Source: 3-1-20CM-4-69-9 sp963833655
Lineage (GTDB): Bacteria; Actinomycetota; Thermoleophilia; Gaiellales; Gaiellaceae
Reading direction: 5' to 3'
Assembly (NCBI GenBank): GCA_963833655.1
Contig: CAWHYL010000003.1
Location: 124,001 to 188,000 of the forward strand
DNA: 64,000 bases
Below, one piece after another: positions 7,488 to 17,188 of this stretch. Under the pieces are notes generated by a model. The model was given only the letters and a program-made list of their open reading frames with translations, did not search any database and was not told the DNA's origin. Position numbers and translations under genes: made by a program. Numbering within the stretch: the first letter of the stretch is position 1; each line of letters opens with the position of its first letter.

Positions 7488-8958
7488 GTGTCGATCCTCG
7501 AACCCACGACGAATGCGGCGCGGCTCGCGCCTGCCCCGGCTCGCCCGGCGGCGGCCTCCGCGCGGTCTGTCGCGGGACGGCGGTGGCTGGCGCTCGCGCC
7601 GGTCGCGGACACGATCGTCCTGGCCTTCGCCGTCGTGGTCGAGCGGCTCGGGGGACGGGCTGTCGGTGCGGAGGGCATGTCGGCGGCATGGGTGGTCGCC
7701 TTTCCGGCGATCACCATGGCGCTGCTCGCGGCCGGCGGGCTGTACCGCGACCGGCTGCGGCTGCAGCTCCTCGACGACCTGAGGACGATCGCCGGCGCGA
7801 CCGCGATCGCGTCGATGGCGACCATCGCGCTCCCCGTTCTCACCGGGGCGAACACCGCCGGCCTTCCGGCGCAGGGTGTCCGGCTCTGGTTGTTCGCGAC
7901 CGTCTATCTGACGGCCAGTCGGAGCGGGATGATCTCGTCCGTCGTCACGTCGCGGCGGCACAGTGCCTCGGTGCCGACGTTGATCGTCGGTGCCGGAACC
8001 GTCGGCCGGCTCATCGCCAAGCGGCTCTCCGAGCATCGTGAGATCGGACTCGCGCCGATCGGCTTTCTCGACAAGGAACCGATGGTCGCCGGAGACGACG
8101 AGCCGACGTTGCCAGTGCTCGGCGCGAGCTGGGATCTCGTCGACGCCATCGAACGGTACGGCGTCGGGCACGTCGTCTTCACGTTCTCGACCGCGCCGCA
8201 CGAGGTGATGCTGCGCATGGTCGACGAGTGCAACCGCCGCGGCATCCGGGTGACGCTCGTCCCGCGTCTGTTCGAGCGGATCCCACGCGACATGACCGTC
8301 GACTACCTCGGCGGCATTCCCGCTGCTCTCGATCCACCCCTCGTCGCCGACGTCATGGCGGTTCCGCGTCAAGTACGCGGTCGACAGGCTGATCGCACTG
8401 CTGACTCTCGTCCTGCTCGCGCCGCTCTTCGTCGCCGTCGCGATCGGCGTGCTCGTCTCCGTTGGGCGGCCGATCTTCTTCCGCCAGCGACGCGTCGGCC
8501 GCGATGGGCGCATCTTCGAGATGCTGAAGTTCCGGTCGATGCGGGGCTCGGCCGCCGCGACGCACGTCGGCGGCGCGCCCGTGGACGTCGCGCCGGGAGG
8601 AGTCGAGGGCGAAGATCGCCGGACCCGCTTCGGGATGTTCCTCCGCCGCTCGTCGCTCGACGAGCTCCCGCAGCTGGTGAATGTCGCTGCGCGGGGACAT
8701 GAGCATCGTCGGGCCACGGCCCGAGCGCCCGGAATTCGTCGAGCTCTTCGACAGACAGGTGTACCGCTACAACGATCGCCACCGCGTGAAGTCGGGCATC
8801 ACGGGCTGGGCTCAGATCAGCGGCTGCGGGGCAAGACGTCGCTTGCGAGCCGCGTCGAGTGGGACAACTGGTACATCGAGAACTGGTCGCCGTGGCTCGA
8901 TTTCAAGATCCTGCTGCGGACGGCGCTCGCAATCGTCCCCAACCGCACGGTCGAATAG
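7488..8958 (+). CDS. Exopolysaccharide polyprenyl glycosylphosphotransferase (frameshifted)
   Basis: Priming enzyme that transfers a sugar-1-phosphate to undecaprenyl phosphate, the first step of repeat-unit synthesis (WbaP/CpsE/WcaJ type). The corrected protein is about 490 residues. It has four N-terminal helices, a nucleotide-binding-like CoA-binding domain (PTLIVGAGTVGRLIAKRL, about 165-182), a further membrane segment (DRLIALLTLVLLAPLFVAV), and the catalytic domain with FFRQRRVGRDGRIFEMLKFR, RRSSLDELPQL, RGDMSIVGPRPERPEFV and ITGWAQISGLRGKTS. Three single-base indels break it: an extra C at 8319-8321, an extra base at about 8683-8686, and a missing C near 8825. All motifs survive in the joined frames, which argues for read errors. 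GTG 7488 is the first plausible start. Confidence 0.85.
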
Positions 8959-10034
8959 CCCTTCCTCTCCGCGTCACGATCGCTCACGAGTGGCTGGTCC
9001 GTTATGCCGGGTCCGAGCGTTGCGTCGCCGAGATGCTCCACCTGTTTCCGGAGGCGCAGCTGCTGACGACGGTCGTGCGTCCCGAGCAGCTGCCGCCGGA
9101 CTTCGGTCGCGCAGAGCCCTCGTTCCTCCAACGCCTTCCGTATGCCACGTCGAATCACGAGTGGCTCCTGCCCCTGATGCCTGCCGCATGGCGCCTGCGC
9201 GTCGTCGAAAACGCCGATGTTGTGATCTCGAGCAGTCATGCCTGCGCGAACGCGGTGCGCGTTGCGGACGGGATCCCGCACCTCAGCTACTGCCACACGC
9301 CGATGCGCTACGCGTGGGACTTCTCGTCGGAAGCCGAGCGCTTCCCACGCGCGGTCAGGCCTGCGGCCAGGGTCGCCATGGCCGGTTTCCGGCGCTGGGA
9401 TCGCAATGTCGCCCAAAAGATCACGCGCTTTCTCGCAAATTCATCCGCGGTCGCGACGCGAATCGAGCGCTTCTACGGGCGCTCGGCGCGGATCGTCCAC
9501 CCGCCGGTGCGCACGGACTTCTTTACCGGCGGCGGTGAGCGCGGCGACACGTTTCTTTACGTCGGACGGTTCGTCGCCTACAAGCGTGCCGATCTTGCGG
9601 TCGAGGCTTTTCGCGGCTTGCCGTATCAGCTGCTCGTCGTAGGTAGCGGCCCGGGAGAGGGGGCGCTGCGGGCAATGGCGCCGTCGAACGTCAGTTTTCT
9701 CGGCGAGGTCTCGGACGAGCAATTGCGTCGGCTCTATCGCGAGACCTCGGCCGTGATCGCACCAGGGGTCGAGGACTTCGGGATTGCGATGGCGGAGGCG
9801 CAGGCGTGCGGCGCTCCGGTGATCGCCCCGGACGCGGGTGGCGCGCGGGACATCGTCGTCGACGGTGTTACGGGGTGGCTGCTCGCGGACCCGTCGGTTG
9901 ACGCGCTGCGGTCGGCGATCGTGACGGCGGTGGCGAGCCCTCTGGACGGCGGCGCCATCGAGCGGCACGCGGCACGTTTTTCTGCCGACCGCTTTCGCCA
10001 GCAGATCCTGGCGGAAGTCGAGGAGCTCGTTTAG
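8892..10034 (+). CDS. Glycosyltransferase family 4 protein
   Basis: GT-B retaining glycosyltransferase that would extend the lipid-linked repeat unit from a nucleotide sugar. The N-terminal domain begins RVTIAHEWLVRYAGSERC; the C-terminal domain has FLYVGRFVAYKRADLAVEAF, SFLGEVSDEQLRRLY and the nucleotide-binding EDFGIAMAEAQACGAPVIA with the E-x7-E motif. The start is uncertain. Conserved sequence begins at about 8970 with no ATG, GTG or TTG nearby; the nearest in-frame GTG codons (8892 and 8859) lie inside the preceding gene, which ends at 8958. Either the overlap is real or a base error has destroyed the start. The stop meets the reverse-strand phosphatase stop at 10031-10034. Confidence 0.85.
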   Translation: MARFQDPAADGARNRPQPHGRIALPLRVTIAHEWLVRYAGSERCVAEMLHLFPEAQLLTTVVRPEQLPPDFGRAEPSFLQRLPYATSNHEWLLPLMPAAWRLRVVENADVVISSSHACANAVRVADGIPHLSYCHTPMRYAWDFSSEAERFPRAVRPAARVAMAGFRRWDRNVAQKITRFLANSSAVATRIERFYGRSARIVHPPVRTDFFTGGGERGDTFLYVGRFVAYKRADLAVEAFRGLPYQLLVVGSGPGEGALRAMAPSNVSFLGEVSDEQLRRLYRETSAVIAPGVEDFGIAMAEAQACGAPVIAPDAGGARDIVVDGVTGWLLADPSVDALRSAIVTAVASPLDGGAIERHAARFSADRFRQQILAEVEELV

Positions 10035-10744
10035 CGCACGTTTCCGCCGGCGAGCACCGCTGCCGGCGTGGTGCTCGTCAGTTGCTGCACAGCTTCATCG
10101 CCGAAGCGCTCGTCGAGCCAATGCAGGGCGTCCCGGATGCGACGACTCGTCCGGCCAGGCCGGTGCGCATCACTCGCCAGCAAATCGACGCGTCCTTCGG
10201 CCAGCAGGCCCCGGGCGCCGCTCTGGACGGAACGCCCCCACGCACCTGCGAGGCTCGTGGCCACGACCTGGACGACCGCGCCGGCATCGCGCGCGGCCGT
10301 CAATGCAGTGACGTCCTGCATCACCGCCCGGCAGCGCTCGGGGTGGGCGAAGATGGGCACGAGCCGCTCGCTTTCGAGGTGACGAAACACGGTCGCAACG
10401 GCGTTCGCGGGCGTCGTCGGCTCGAGCTCTACGAGCAGGTAGCGGCCACCGATCGCGAGCGCACGAAGCTGTGCGGGCGGAAGCGAGAGCGCCGCCGCCG
10501 GGTTGAGCTCCGCCGACAGGTAAAGGGTGAGGGCGACCTCGGCGGCGTCGAGGACGGTTCGCAGCTCCTCCAGGCGCTCGCGGGCAATCTCGGGGTCGGT
10601 CGGGAATCGACGGGATTGGTGGGGCGTGCAGAGGACGGTGTGGACTCCGGCCTCGATCAGCTCCCGAGCTAGTGCAACCGCTTCGGCGACCGAACGTGTC
10701 CCGTCGTCGAGCCCCGGCAACAAGTGGCAGTGGGTGTCGATCAC
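10031..10744 (-). CDS. PHP-type tyrosine-protein phosphatase (CpsB/CapC/YwqE family)
   Basis: Metal-dependent phosphatase of 237 residues that removes phosphate from the tyrosine cluster of the bacterial capsule kinase, resetting chain-length control. The PHP-fold metal ligands are visible: DTHCHLLPGLDDG at the N-terminus, LCTPHQ, VELEP, IFAHPERC and LASDAH. GTG 10744 was chosen because IDTHCHLL is the family's start and because it overlaps the upstream glycosyltransferase stop in a GTGA arrangement. The kinase it would act on is encoded about 2.5 kb upstream on the same strand (13201-14713), so the kinase, ligase, transferase and phosphatase genes form one reverse-strand transcription unit. 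Confidence 0.88.
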   Translation of the reverse strand: MIDTHCHLLPGLDDGTRSVAEAVALARELIEAGVHTVLCTPHQSRRFPTDPEIARERLEELRTVLDAAEVALTLYLSAELNPAAALSLPPAQLRALAIGGRYLLVELEPTTPANAVATVFRHLESERLVPIFAHPERCRAVMQDVTALTAARDAGAVVQVVATSLAGAWGRSVQSGARGLLAEGRVDLLASDAHRPGRTSRRIRDALHWLDERFGDEAVQQLTSTTPAAVLAGGNVR

Positions 10745-11811
10745 GGAACGAGGACGTCGCGATGCAAGGCGCACACGGCGCGAGCGGTCGTCTTCCACGA
10801 GTACCGCAAGACCGTTTGGCGCCCGCGTTCGCGCAGCGCCGCTCGAGCTTCGTCGTCACTTACGATCGTCCGGACGCCGGTGACCCATGCCTCGAGATCT
10901 CCGACGGGCAGCAGCATCGCACCGTCCCGAAGGATCTCCCGAGTCACCGGAAGATCGCTCGCGAGGACAGGGCAATCACGTGCCATCGCTTCGAGCGGCG
11001 TAAAGCCGAAGCCCTCACGGCGAGAAGGCAGCACGGTCGCAAGGGCGTCGCGGTAGAGCTCTTCGATCCGTCCGTCCTCCGCGTCGACGACGACATCGAT
11101 ACGGCTACGGGCGGGGGAGGCGTCGATCTTCGCTCGCAGCTCGGCGTACCCTTCGCCCGGCCTGCCGACGAGCATGAGCCGCTCGGGCATTCGCGCTGCA
11201 CCGAACACATCGACGAGAAACGTCAGGTTCTTGTGCTCGCTCAGGGCGCCGACGTAAAGCAGATACGGGCTGCTGGGAGTGGCTCCGTTCGCTGCCGGCC
11301 CGGGCGCGAGCCCCGGTCCCGAATGAATGACGGCGATCCGATCGGCATCGGCCCCGAAGGCCTGAACCGCCTCGTCGCGGGCGCTCGCCGAGACGGCAAC
11401 GGCCGCCGCCGCATGCCGCAGCGCCCAGGGCTGCACGAGGCGCTTGTACGCCCGCGGCTGCGAGGCGTCATGGATGGTCGTAACGAACGTCCGCCTCGGC
11501 GCGAGTACGGGGCCTGTCAGGTCGAAGAAATGCAAGAGATCAGCGTTCTGCGTTGCCGCGGCCACCTGCTCCGCGACGATTCGCCGCGGGCCGCGACGCG
11601 GATCTCCCAGAAGACCGCCGACGGTGCGAACGTCGAGCGTCTTCAGGGCGAGTGCCTCCGCCCCTGTACGCGTCGTCACGACGCGCGCGTCGAGTTCCTC
11701 GAATTCCTCGGCGACGTCGTCGATCGCCTTCAGCAGCGATGCTGCATAACGCGGGACGCCCGACGTACCCGCGGCAATGAGGCCGACCAGCGCCACGCGC
11801 GCGGGCCTCAT
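10741..11811 (-). CDS. Glycosyltransferase family 1/4 protein
   Basis: A 356-residue GT-B transferase. N-terminal domain: VALVGLIAAGTSGVPRYAAS, the glycine-rich acceptor-side loop. C-terminal domain: YLLYVGALSEHKNLTFLVD and LPSRREGFGFTPLEAMARDC, the donor-nucleotide loop with the E-x7-E-like acidic pair. The sugar transferred cannot be told from sequence. It starts with ATG 11811, overlapping the upstream ligase stop (ATGA), and its own stop overlaps the phosphatase start (GTGA), so it is coupled on both sides. Confidence 0.88.
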   Translation of the reverse strand: MRPARVALVGLIAAGTSGVPRYAASLLKAIDDVAEEFEELDARVVTTRTGAEALALKTLDVRTVGGLLGDPRRGPRRIVAEQVAAATQNADLLHFFDLTGPVLAPRRTFVTTIHDASQPRAYKRLVQPWALRHAAAAVAVSASARDEAVQAFGADADRIAVIHSGPGLAPGPAANGATPSSPYLLYVGALSEHKNLTFLVDVFGAARMPERLMLVGRPGEGYAELRAKIDASPARSRIDVVVDAEDGRIEELYRDALATVLPSRREGFGFTPLEAMARDCPVLASDLPVTREILRDGAMLLPVGDLEAWVTGVRTIVSDDEARAALRERGRQTVLRYSWKTTARAVCALHRDVLVP

Positions 11812-13244
11812 CGCCGCGCTGTGGTCACCGCTGCCCGCGCCGCGTTCAGCGCGATGCCGATCATGAGCATCTCGAGGAACGCAGACGGGAACGCGATGAA
11901 GGAGCTGCGCGTGAGCGCGTCGATCATGACGCCGGCGATCACGGCGAGCGCAAACCACGCTTCCCGTGAGCCGCGCAGCGCGTAGCCGCGCGCCAGATAG
12001 GCCGCACGCCCGAAGAGCGCGAGCACCACGATGAGCCCGACGATTCCGACATCGGCGATCGTGGCGAAGTAGCCAGAGTCGACGGCGAGGGACTGCTTCT
12101 GCTGCGCGCCAGGCTTGAACGTGAGCTTGTAGCCGGCGCGTTGGGCGGCGGTCCCAACCTCACCGACCCCGCGTCCGAAGGGCCAATCCGACGGGGAGCC
12201 GAGCGCGGCCTTCCAGGCAGAGGTCCGGCCGTTGAGGGTGATGGCCGCCGATCCGTTCGGATTCGCCCACGTGCGGGACTGAGTCCCGCTCGAGCCCGCG
12301 ATCAGGATCACGGCGGTCACGGCGAGGACGCCTGCGAGCGCCGCGGCGACAACGACTCGCTTCTGACGGGCGAGCTCGAGCGCGAGGAAGGCAAAGAGGA
12401 TCAGCACCGCTGTTCGGACGTACGACACAGCGATTCCCGCGAGCAGGATCAACGCAGCGGCCGTGGTGGCCGACGTGCGTTTGCGCCCGAACACGACAGC
12501 CGCGAAGGCGAGCAGGAGGAACGACGCGTACGCGAAGGGCTCGTCCATCGTGCCGAAGCTGCGCAGGTGTCCCTGGAACGTTCTGATTTGCTCGTTGAAC
12601 GTGAAGCCGATGTTGGCGAGCTCGTTCGGGCCAACCGCCTGCTGCAGGAGGCCAACCGCGGCAACGAAGCATCCCGTGACGACCAGCGAGCCGACGGCCC
12701 AACGCAACGTCTTACGTGGCTCAGGCAGCGCCATCCCGACGATCAGCAGAATGAGCGGCTCGGCTGCCAGGCGGAGGCCGTGGAACCAGGCGATGCCGTG
12801 ATGCCCCGCAACGTTGACCGCGTACAGGAAGAGGAGCAAGACGACCGAGGTCACGAGCCACCGGTCTGTTAGAGCCTCGTCTTCTCGCCGGCGAGTCAAG
12901 CTCGTCGAGATGGCAGCGAGCCCGGCTGCCAGGACGACCGCGTCCTTGGCGGGGCCCAGGTTCGGGTTGACGAGCACCTTCGCGGCGGGAAGGAGCGCGA
13001 AGAACGGGATCGTCAGCGCGACCGCGAATGGAGGGTGGACGGCGTACGCGTACGTCGCGCCCGCCAGAAAGCCGAGCGCGAGCAGCACACCCAGACTGGC
13101 TGTGGGCCCGTGGAGGCTGGCCTCGTAGGCGAACACCGCAGTCAGGACAGCCCCGACGACGTAGAGCATGGCGTCGGAGCGGGTCAACCGAAGTTGCAGC
13201 TCAGCTTCCTCCGTAGTAGCCGTACTGCTCTTCGCCGCCGGCAT
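11808..13244 (-). CDS. O-antigen ligase/Wzy-type polymerase membrane protein
   Basis: A 478-residue polytopic protein with about 11 hydrophobic helices and one large external loop (about residues 330-400) holding ITLNGRTSAWKAAL, WPFGRGVGEVG and LAVDSGYFATIADVGIVGLI. This loop pattern, with an arginine before W-x-A and GxGxG later, is that of Wzy_C/O-antigen polymerases. It is the second ligase-like protein of the locus; the first (5123-7051) carries a TPR tail. One may polymerise repeat units and the other ligate or transfer them. ATG 13244 overlaps the end of the upstream kinase gene by about 44 bases; an internal ATG at 13169, just before the first helix, is an alternative start. Confidence 0.8.
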   Translation of the reverse strand: MPAAKSSTATTEEAELQLRLTRSDAMLYVVGAVLTAVFAYEASLHGPTASLGVLLALGFLAGATYAYAVHPPFAVALTIPFFALLPAAKVLVNPNLGPAKDAVVLAAGLAAISTSLTRRREDEALTDRWLVTSVVLLLFLYAVNVAGHHGIAWFHGLRLAAEPLILLIVGMALPEPRKTLRWAVGSLVVTGCFVAAVGLLQQAVGPNELANIGFTFNEQIRTFQGHLRSFGTMDEPFAYASFLLLAFAAVVFGRKRTSATTAAALILLAGIAVSYVRTAVLILFAFLALELARQKRVVVAAALAGVLAVTAVILIAGSSGTQSRTWANPNGSAAITLNGRTSAWKAALGSPSDWPFGRGVGEVGTAAQRAGYKLTFKPGAQQKQSLAVDSGYFATIADVGIVGLIVVLALFGRAAYLARGYALRGSREAWFALAVIAGVMIDALTRSSFIAFPSAFLEMLMIGIALNAARAAVTTARR

Positions 13245-14713
13245 CCGTCAGGACGGCGCCATCCAGGTGCGCACCCCATCTACGTGCCTGACGGGTCAGG
13301 GAGCGGAGGCTGCGATGGGTGACACGTCCCTGGCGCACGACGACGATTGCAGAGTCGACCTGATGGCCGAATCCGCCATCTCCGCAGTGAGCAACGCCGG
13401 TGGGGTATCGAGCACGACGAAGTCGGCATGGCCGCGGAGGTCGTCGAGGAGCGCGGCCAAGAGATGCGCGTCGGCGTTCCCTTGCGTGCGCTGCGTTCCG
13501 CCCGCCGGAAGCACCCACAGGCGGCCCTTGGATGAGCTTGTCCCTTTGCCCGTTCCATCGGTGCTCGACCCGTTCATGCTGACGAGCGGCGCCGGCTTGG
13601 GGGCTTCGTCCCTCGAGCTCGACGGCCAACACGGCGCGCGGCGTCGGCACGGCCTTCGCCAAAACTTGCAAGGTGCCGGGGGCATCACCCGGAATCCCGA
13701 ACAGCCCTCCGAGCGAAGCTTTCCGAAAATCGAAGTCGGCCAGGTGACGCGCCGGCCACGTCGCGCGAGCGCAACGGCAAGGTTCGCAGCGGTCGTCGTC
13801 TTTCCCTCGGAGGAGATTTCGCTCGTCACGGCGAGAACGCGCGGCGAGTCGACGCCCTGGAAGATCGTGGCCGCGAGCAGCGCATAGGTATCGCCGAACT
13901 CGGTCTGATGCCGACCGTAGGTCACGAGCTTTGCGCGTCGCGGCAAGCTCCGCACGCTGGCCAGGACCGGTGCGCCGAGGATGTCCTCCACGTCGTTCTC
14001 GGAGCGCACCTTCGTGTCGATCGCCTCGCGTGCCGCGACGAGCAGGAGCGCGATACGAGACCGATCGCGCCGCCCAGCAGAGCGTCTTGACCGGCGTCGG
14101 GCGGGTCTTGTCGGGACGTCGCCCGGTCGACGAGTGTCGCGTCGTCGCTGAGTGTCTGCAGGAGTTGCAGCGTGTTCAGCTGCTTGCGCATGTCCACCGC
14201 GTTACCCGACGTCGACGACCCGAGCGGCGCGAGCTTCGCCTTCACGTCCGCGATCGCCTTCCGCAGGGGCTTGCTCAAGACCTCGGCCCGCCATGACAGG
14301 TACGCGCTGGCGACGCCGTTGGCGATCCCGACTGCCCGGACCGCTGACGGTGCCACCGCCGTGAACGTGAGGATGTTGTCGCCGCCCGCCGAAACCGAGG
14401 TCGCTGCGTGCAGCTCGCTTCCCGTGCCGAGCGACCCGTTGCTGTTCGCGGCCGCCCGGTCGTAGAGCTCCGGCGACGTGCCCAGCGCCTGGCCATAGCC
14501 TCAGCGCGTTGCGGGTCGACGAACTGTGGCTGCGGCCGGTGATCGCCTCACCGAGGCTCTGCTGGGAGACGAGCACCCGCGCGCTTGCCGAGTACCGCGG
14601 TCCCTGGATTTGGCGGATCAGGGTACGGCGCCTGCACCGAGCAGGACGAGTACCACGATCAGAACGGCCGATCGCCGTAGCGCAGTTTTCAATGCTTCTG
14701 CTCCAGAGGTCAT
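13201..14713 (-). pseudogene. Wzz chain-length protein fused to BY-kinase, many frameshifts
   Basis: Polysaccharide co-polymerase of about 500 residues: a membrane Wzz part followed by a cytoplasmic bacterial tyrosine kinase. Read across frames, it has helix 1 (LKTALRRSAVLIVVLVLLGA), an extracytoplasmic coil with SASARVLVSQQSLGEAITG and DMRKQLNTLQLLQTL, a second helix (GGAIGLV...ALLLLVA), and the kinase with Walker A SSEGKTTTAANLA, Walker A' LADFDFRK, Walker B DFVVLDTPPALL and a tyrosine-bearing tail EEQYGYYGG. At least seven single-base shifts occur, near 14625, 14529, 14500, 14075, 14055, 13745, 13600 and 13350. No motif is mutated, so errors are more likely than decay. ATG 14713 starts the gene. 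The PHP phosphatase downstream is its natural partner. Confidence 0.75.
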
Positions 14714-14908
14714 CGCACGCAGGTCCTCGACGTCGGTCGTACCGGTCGTCTTTCCCAGTGTAGAGCGCTCTCCGTGGCGCCACCCTCCGCCTCCCTCGTT
14801 TGGGGGAGGCCACCGCGAAGTTCCTTGCGTCGCTGATTCGAGGGTGCGGCCGCCGCCGCCGGCTCCCGATCTCGCTGGTGTAAGCGAGTTCCGGGAGGAG
14901 GGCCACCA

Positions 14909-16052
14909 CTGCTCGTTCGTACGCTCGTCGTCTCTCTCTGCGCCACGGCGCTGACTGCCTCGCTGCCCGGTGCGCTCGGCTCGGCCGGCGATGCCCACGC
15001 CGGGTGGGTCCAGGTCAAGCCGCACGCGGTGCGCACGCAGCACCGCGCCGCGGCCCCGAAGCGCGCTGCGGCCGAACACGTCGCGGCGGGGGGATCACTC
15101 TGGGCGGCGCGATTCAGAACGAGCCCGGCCCCGAGCTCGGTCGTGACTTGGACGCCGTTGCGTCCAGCGGTGCGGACTGGATCAGGATGGACGTCAACTG
15201 GGACGTCATCCAGCGCGACGGGCCGTCGACGTACGACTGGGGGCCGTTCGACCGCTTGCTCGAGTCGGCCCGGGCGCACGATCTGCAGGTGCTGGCGACG
15301 ATTCTCTACACGCCGCCCTGGGCGCGACCGGCAGGAACATGGCCGAACACTCCCGCCGACGTCGCTCGCCGACTACGCGGCTTTCGCGCGTGCGGTCGCG
15401 GCGCGCTACTCGGCGCGAGGCGTTCATGCATACGAGATACTGGAACGAGCCCAACAGCTCACAGTTCTGGGCGCCACGGGCCGACGCAAATCGCTACACG
15501 GAGATGCTGATCGCGGCCGCGGCTGCAATTCGCGGTGTCGACAGCCGAGCGGTCATCGTCACCGGCGGGACCTCACCCGCGTTGAACGGCGGCGGCGACA
15601 TCGCGCCGGTGACGTTCCTCGAGCAGATCTATGCCCACGGTGGGGAGGCTGCGTTCGACGCGGTCGGTCACCACCCGTACTGCTACCCGGGCCTGCCCGG
15701 CGACGCGGAGTCGTGGAGTGCCTGGCACCAGATGGACGGCGCGGGAACAAGCCTGCGCAGCGTGATGGCAGCCAACGGGGATGGGCGAAAGCAAATCTGG
15801 GCAACCGAATTCGGCGCACCGACCGGCGGACCGTCCGGCTCGTTCGTCGCCGAGAAGGTGCAGGCCGAGATGGTGTCGCGCGCGTACAAACTGTTCGGTT
15901 CCTACAAGTGGGCAGGCCCGTTGTTCTGGTACGCCGCGCGAGACCTTGGAACGAGCGACTCCACGCGAGAGAACTTCTTCGGACTGCTGAGAAACGACTT
16001 CACGCCGAAGCCGGCGTTCACTGCGTTCCGCGGGGCGGCGCTGGGCGGCTGA
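14909..16052 (+). CDS. PslG-like glycoside hydrolase, GH39/cellulase clan (frameshifted)
   Basis: Secreted TIM-barrel hydrolase of about 380 residues, probably trimming or editing the exopolysaccharide as PslG does in Pseudomonas. Visible parts are a signal peptide (LVRTLVVSLCATALTASLPG), ADWIRMDVNWDVIQ, YEIWNEPNSSQFW with the acid/base Glu after Asn, VGHHPYCYPG, and IWATEFGAPTGG with the presumed nucleophile Glu. Three single-base shifts are needed, near 15090, 15360 and 15440. No ATG, GTG or TTG precedes the signal peptide in frame; a GGAGGAGG ribosome-binding site stands 6-7 bases before CTG 14909, which is taken as the start. It diverges from the Wzz-kinase gene and runs about 35 bases into the reverse-strand transferase gene. 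Confidence 0.75.
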
Positions 16053-17188
16053 CGGCCACGCTCTCGAGCAGCTGCTCGATTCGGGCGAGATGACTCTCCC
16101 AGGTGTAATCGGTTGCAGCGGCGAGTCACCGACGGCTCGCCGTCGCAAGGTCGTCGTTCGCAAGGAACGAGGCGACGACCGAGCGCAGCGAGGCTGGGTC
16201 GCCTGCCGTGAAGGTTCGCGACTCGGGCGACTCGGGCAGCCCGCCTCTGTTGCTTACGACCGCCGGGATGCCGCGAAGCGCGGCCTCGACGACGACGAAC
16301 GGTCCCGGCTCCTCCCACTCGCTGGGAACCACAAGGAGATCGAGCCGGTCGAAGAAGTCATCCTTCGCCTCGGCATCGACGAAGCCGAGGTAGTCGATGC
16401 GCGCGTCGTCACGCGCCGCGATCTCTGCTTCGCGTGCGAGTGGGCCGGTGCCGGCGATGAGGGAGCGCCAGCTTCGCGGCGCGTCTTTCATCGCGTGCAG
16501 GAGCGTGCGCACGCCCTTGTGCTGCGCCAGCGCACCGATGTAGCCGAGCGTCACCGGCGCCGACGGCGCTCGCAGACGTGCGCGCCCGGCTGCGCACCCA
16601 CCCGGATCGTCTCGGCGCGTTAGGATCGACGATGCCGGCATGCACATGCCGGTCGGTGATGTATCCCGAGACACCGATGAAGCGATCGAGCCTTCGCCGG
16701 ATGGAGCCGCCGCCGCGGATGCGACGCTGGATGCGGCAATCGACGCAGCCTCCGCCGCAGTACGCGCCGTCGCGCGTCATGCTCGTCCGGGCGCACAGGA
16801 GGTTGAGGTCGTGCGCCGTATGAACGTGGCGCGCGCGCTTCGACGCGATGGCCGTGAAGACCGCGGCCGAAAGCCCTTGCGGCTCGTGCGTCCAGACGAC
16901 GTCCGGCCGGCGCTCGTCGAGCACGCGCGAGAGCGCCCTGTGCACCGAGAGCCGCCATTGGTCACGCGTGTGCCAGAGCACGCGTGAGGCTGCACTACCC
17001 GTGCCCGCGTCGTGGTAGGGAAGTCCCGGGAGCCGCGCGACGGCGACCCCTTCGAGCGCTGCCCGTGACCCCGTGACGACGACGACATCGTGTCGCGAGG
17101 CCGGCGACCGCGCTGCGTCCTCGACGTACTTCTCCGCGCCGCCATGCGTGTCAGCAGTGAGTGCCGACGTCACGAGTGCGATCCGCAT
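16018..17188 (-). CDS. Glycosyltransferase family 4 protein (frameshifted)
   Basis: GT-B transferase of about 390 residues. The N-terminus MRIALVTSALTADTHGGAEK is the acceptor-domain start; then THEPQGLSAAVF and a Cys-rich insertion (CGGGCVDCR) seen in some actinobacterial members. After a shift near 16620 the frame continues with TLGYIGALAQHKGVRTLLHA and VPSEWEEPGPFVVVEAALRG, the donor-site motif. A second shift near 16130 restores YTWESHLARIEQLLES, a usual C-terminal helix, ending at 16018. ATG 17188 overlaps the upstream transferase stop by one base (TGATG). Confidence 0.75.

Noticed and set aside
13201..14713. Wzz-tyrosine kinase as a decayed gene
   Set aside because: All catalytic and tail motifs survive in shifted frames with no missense damage; typed as pseudogene only because the sequence as given cannot encode one protein.
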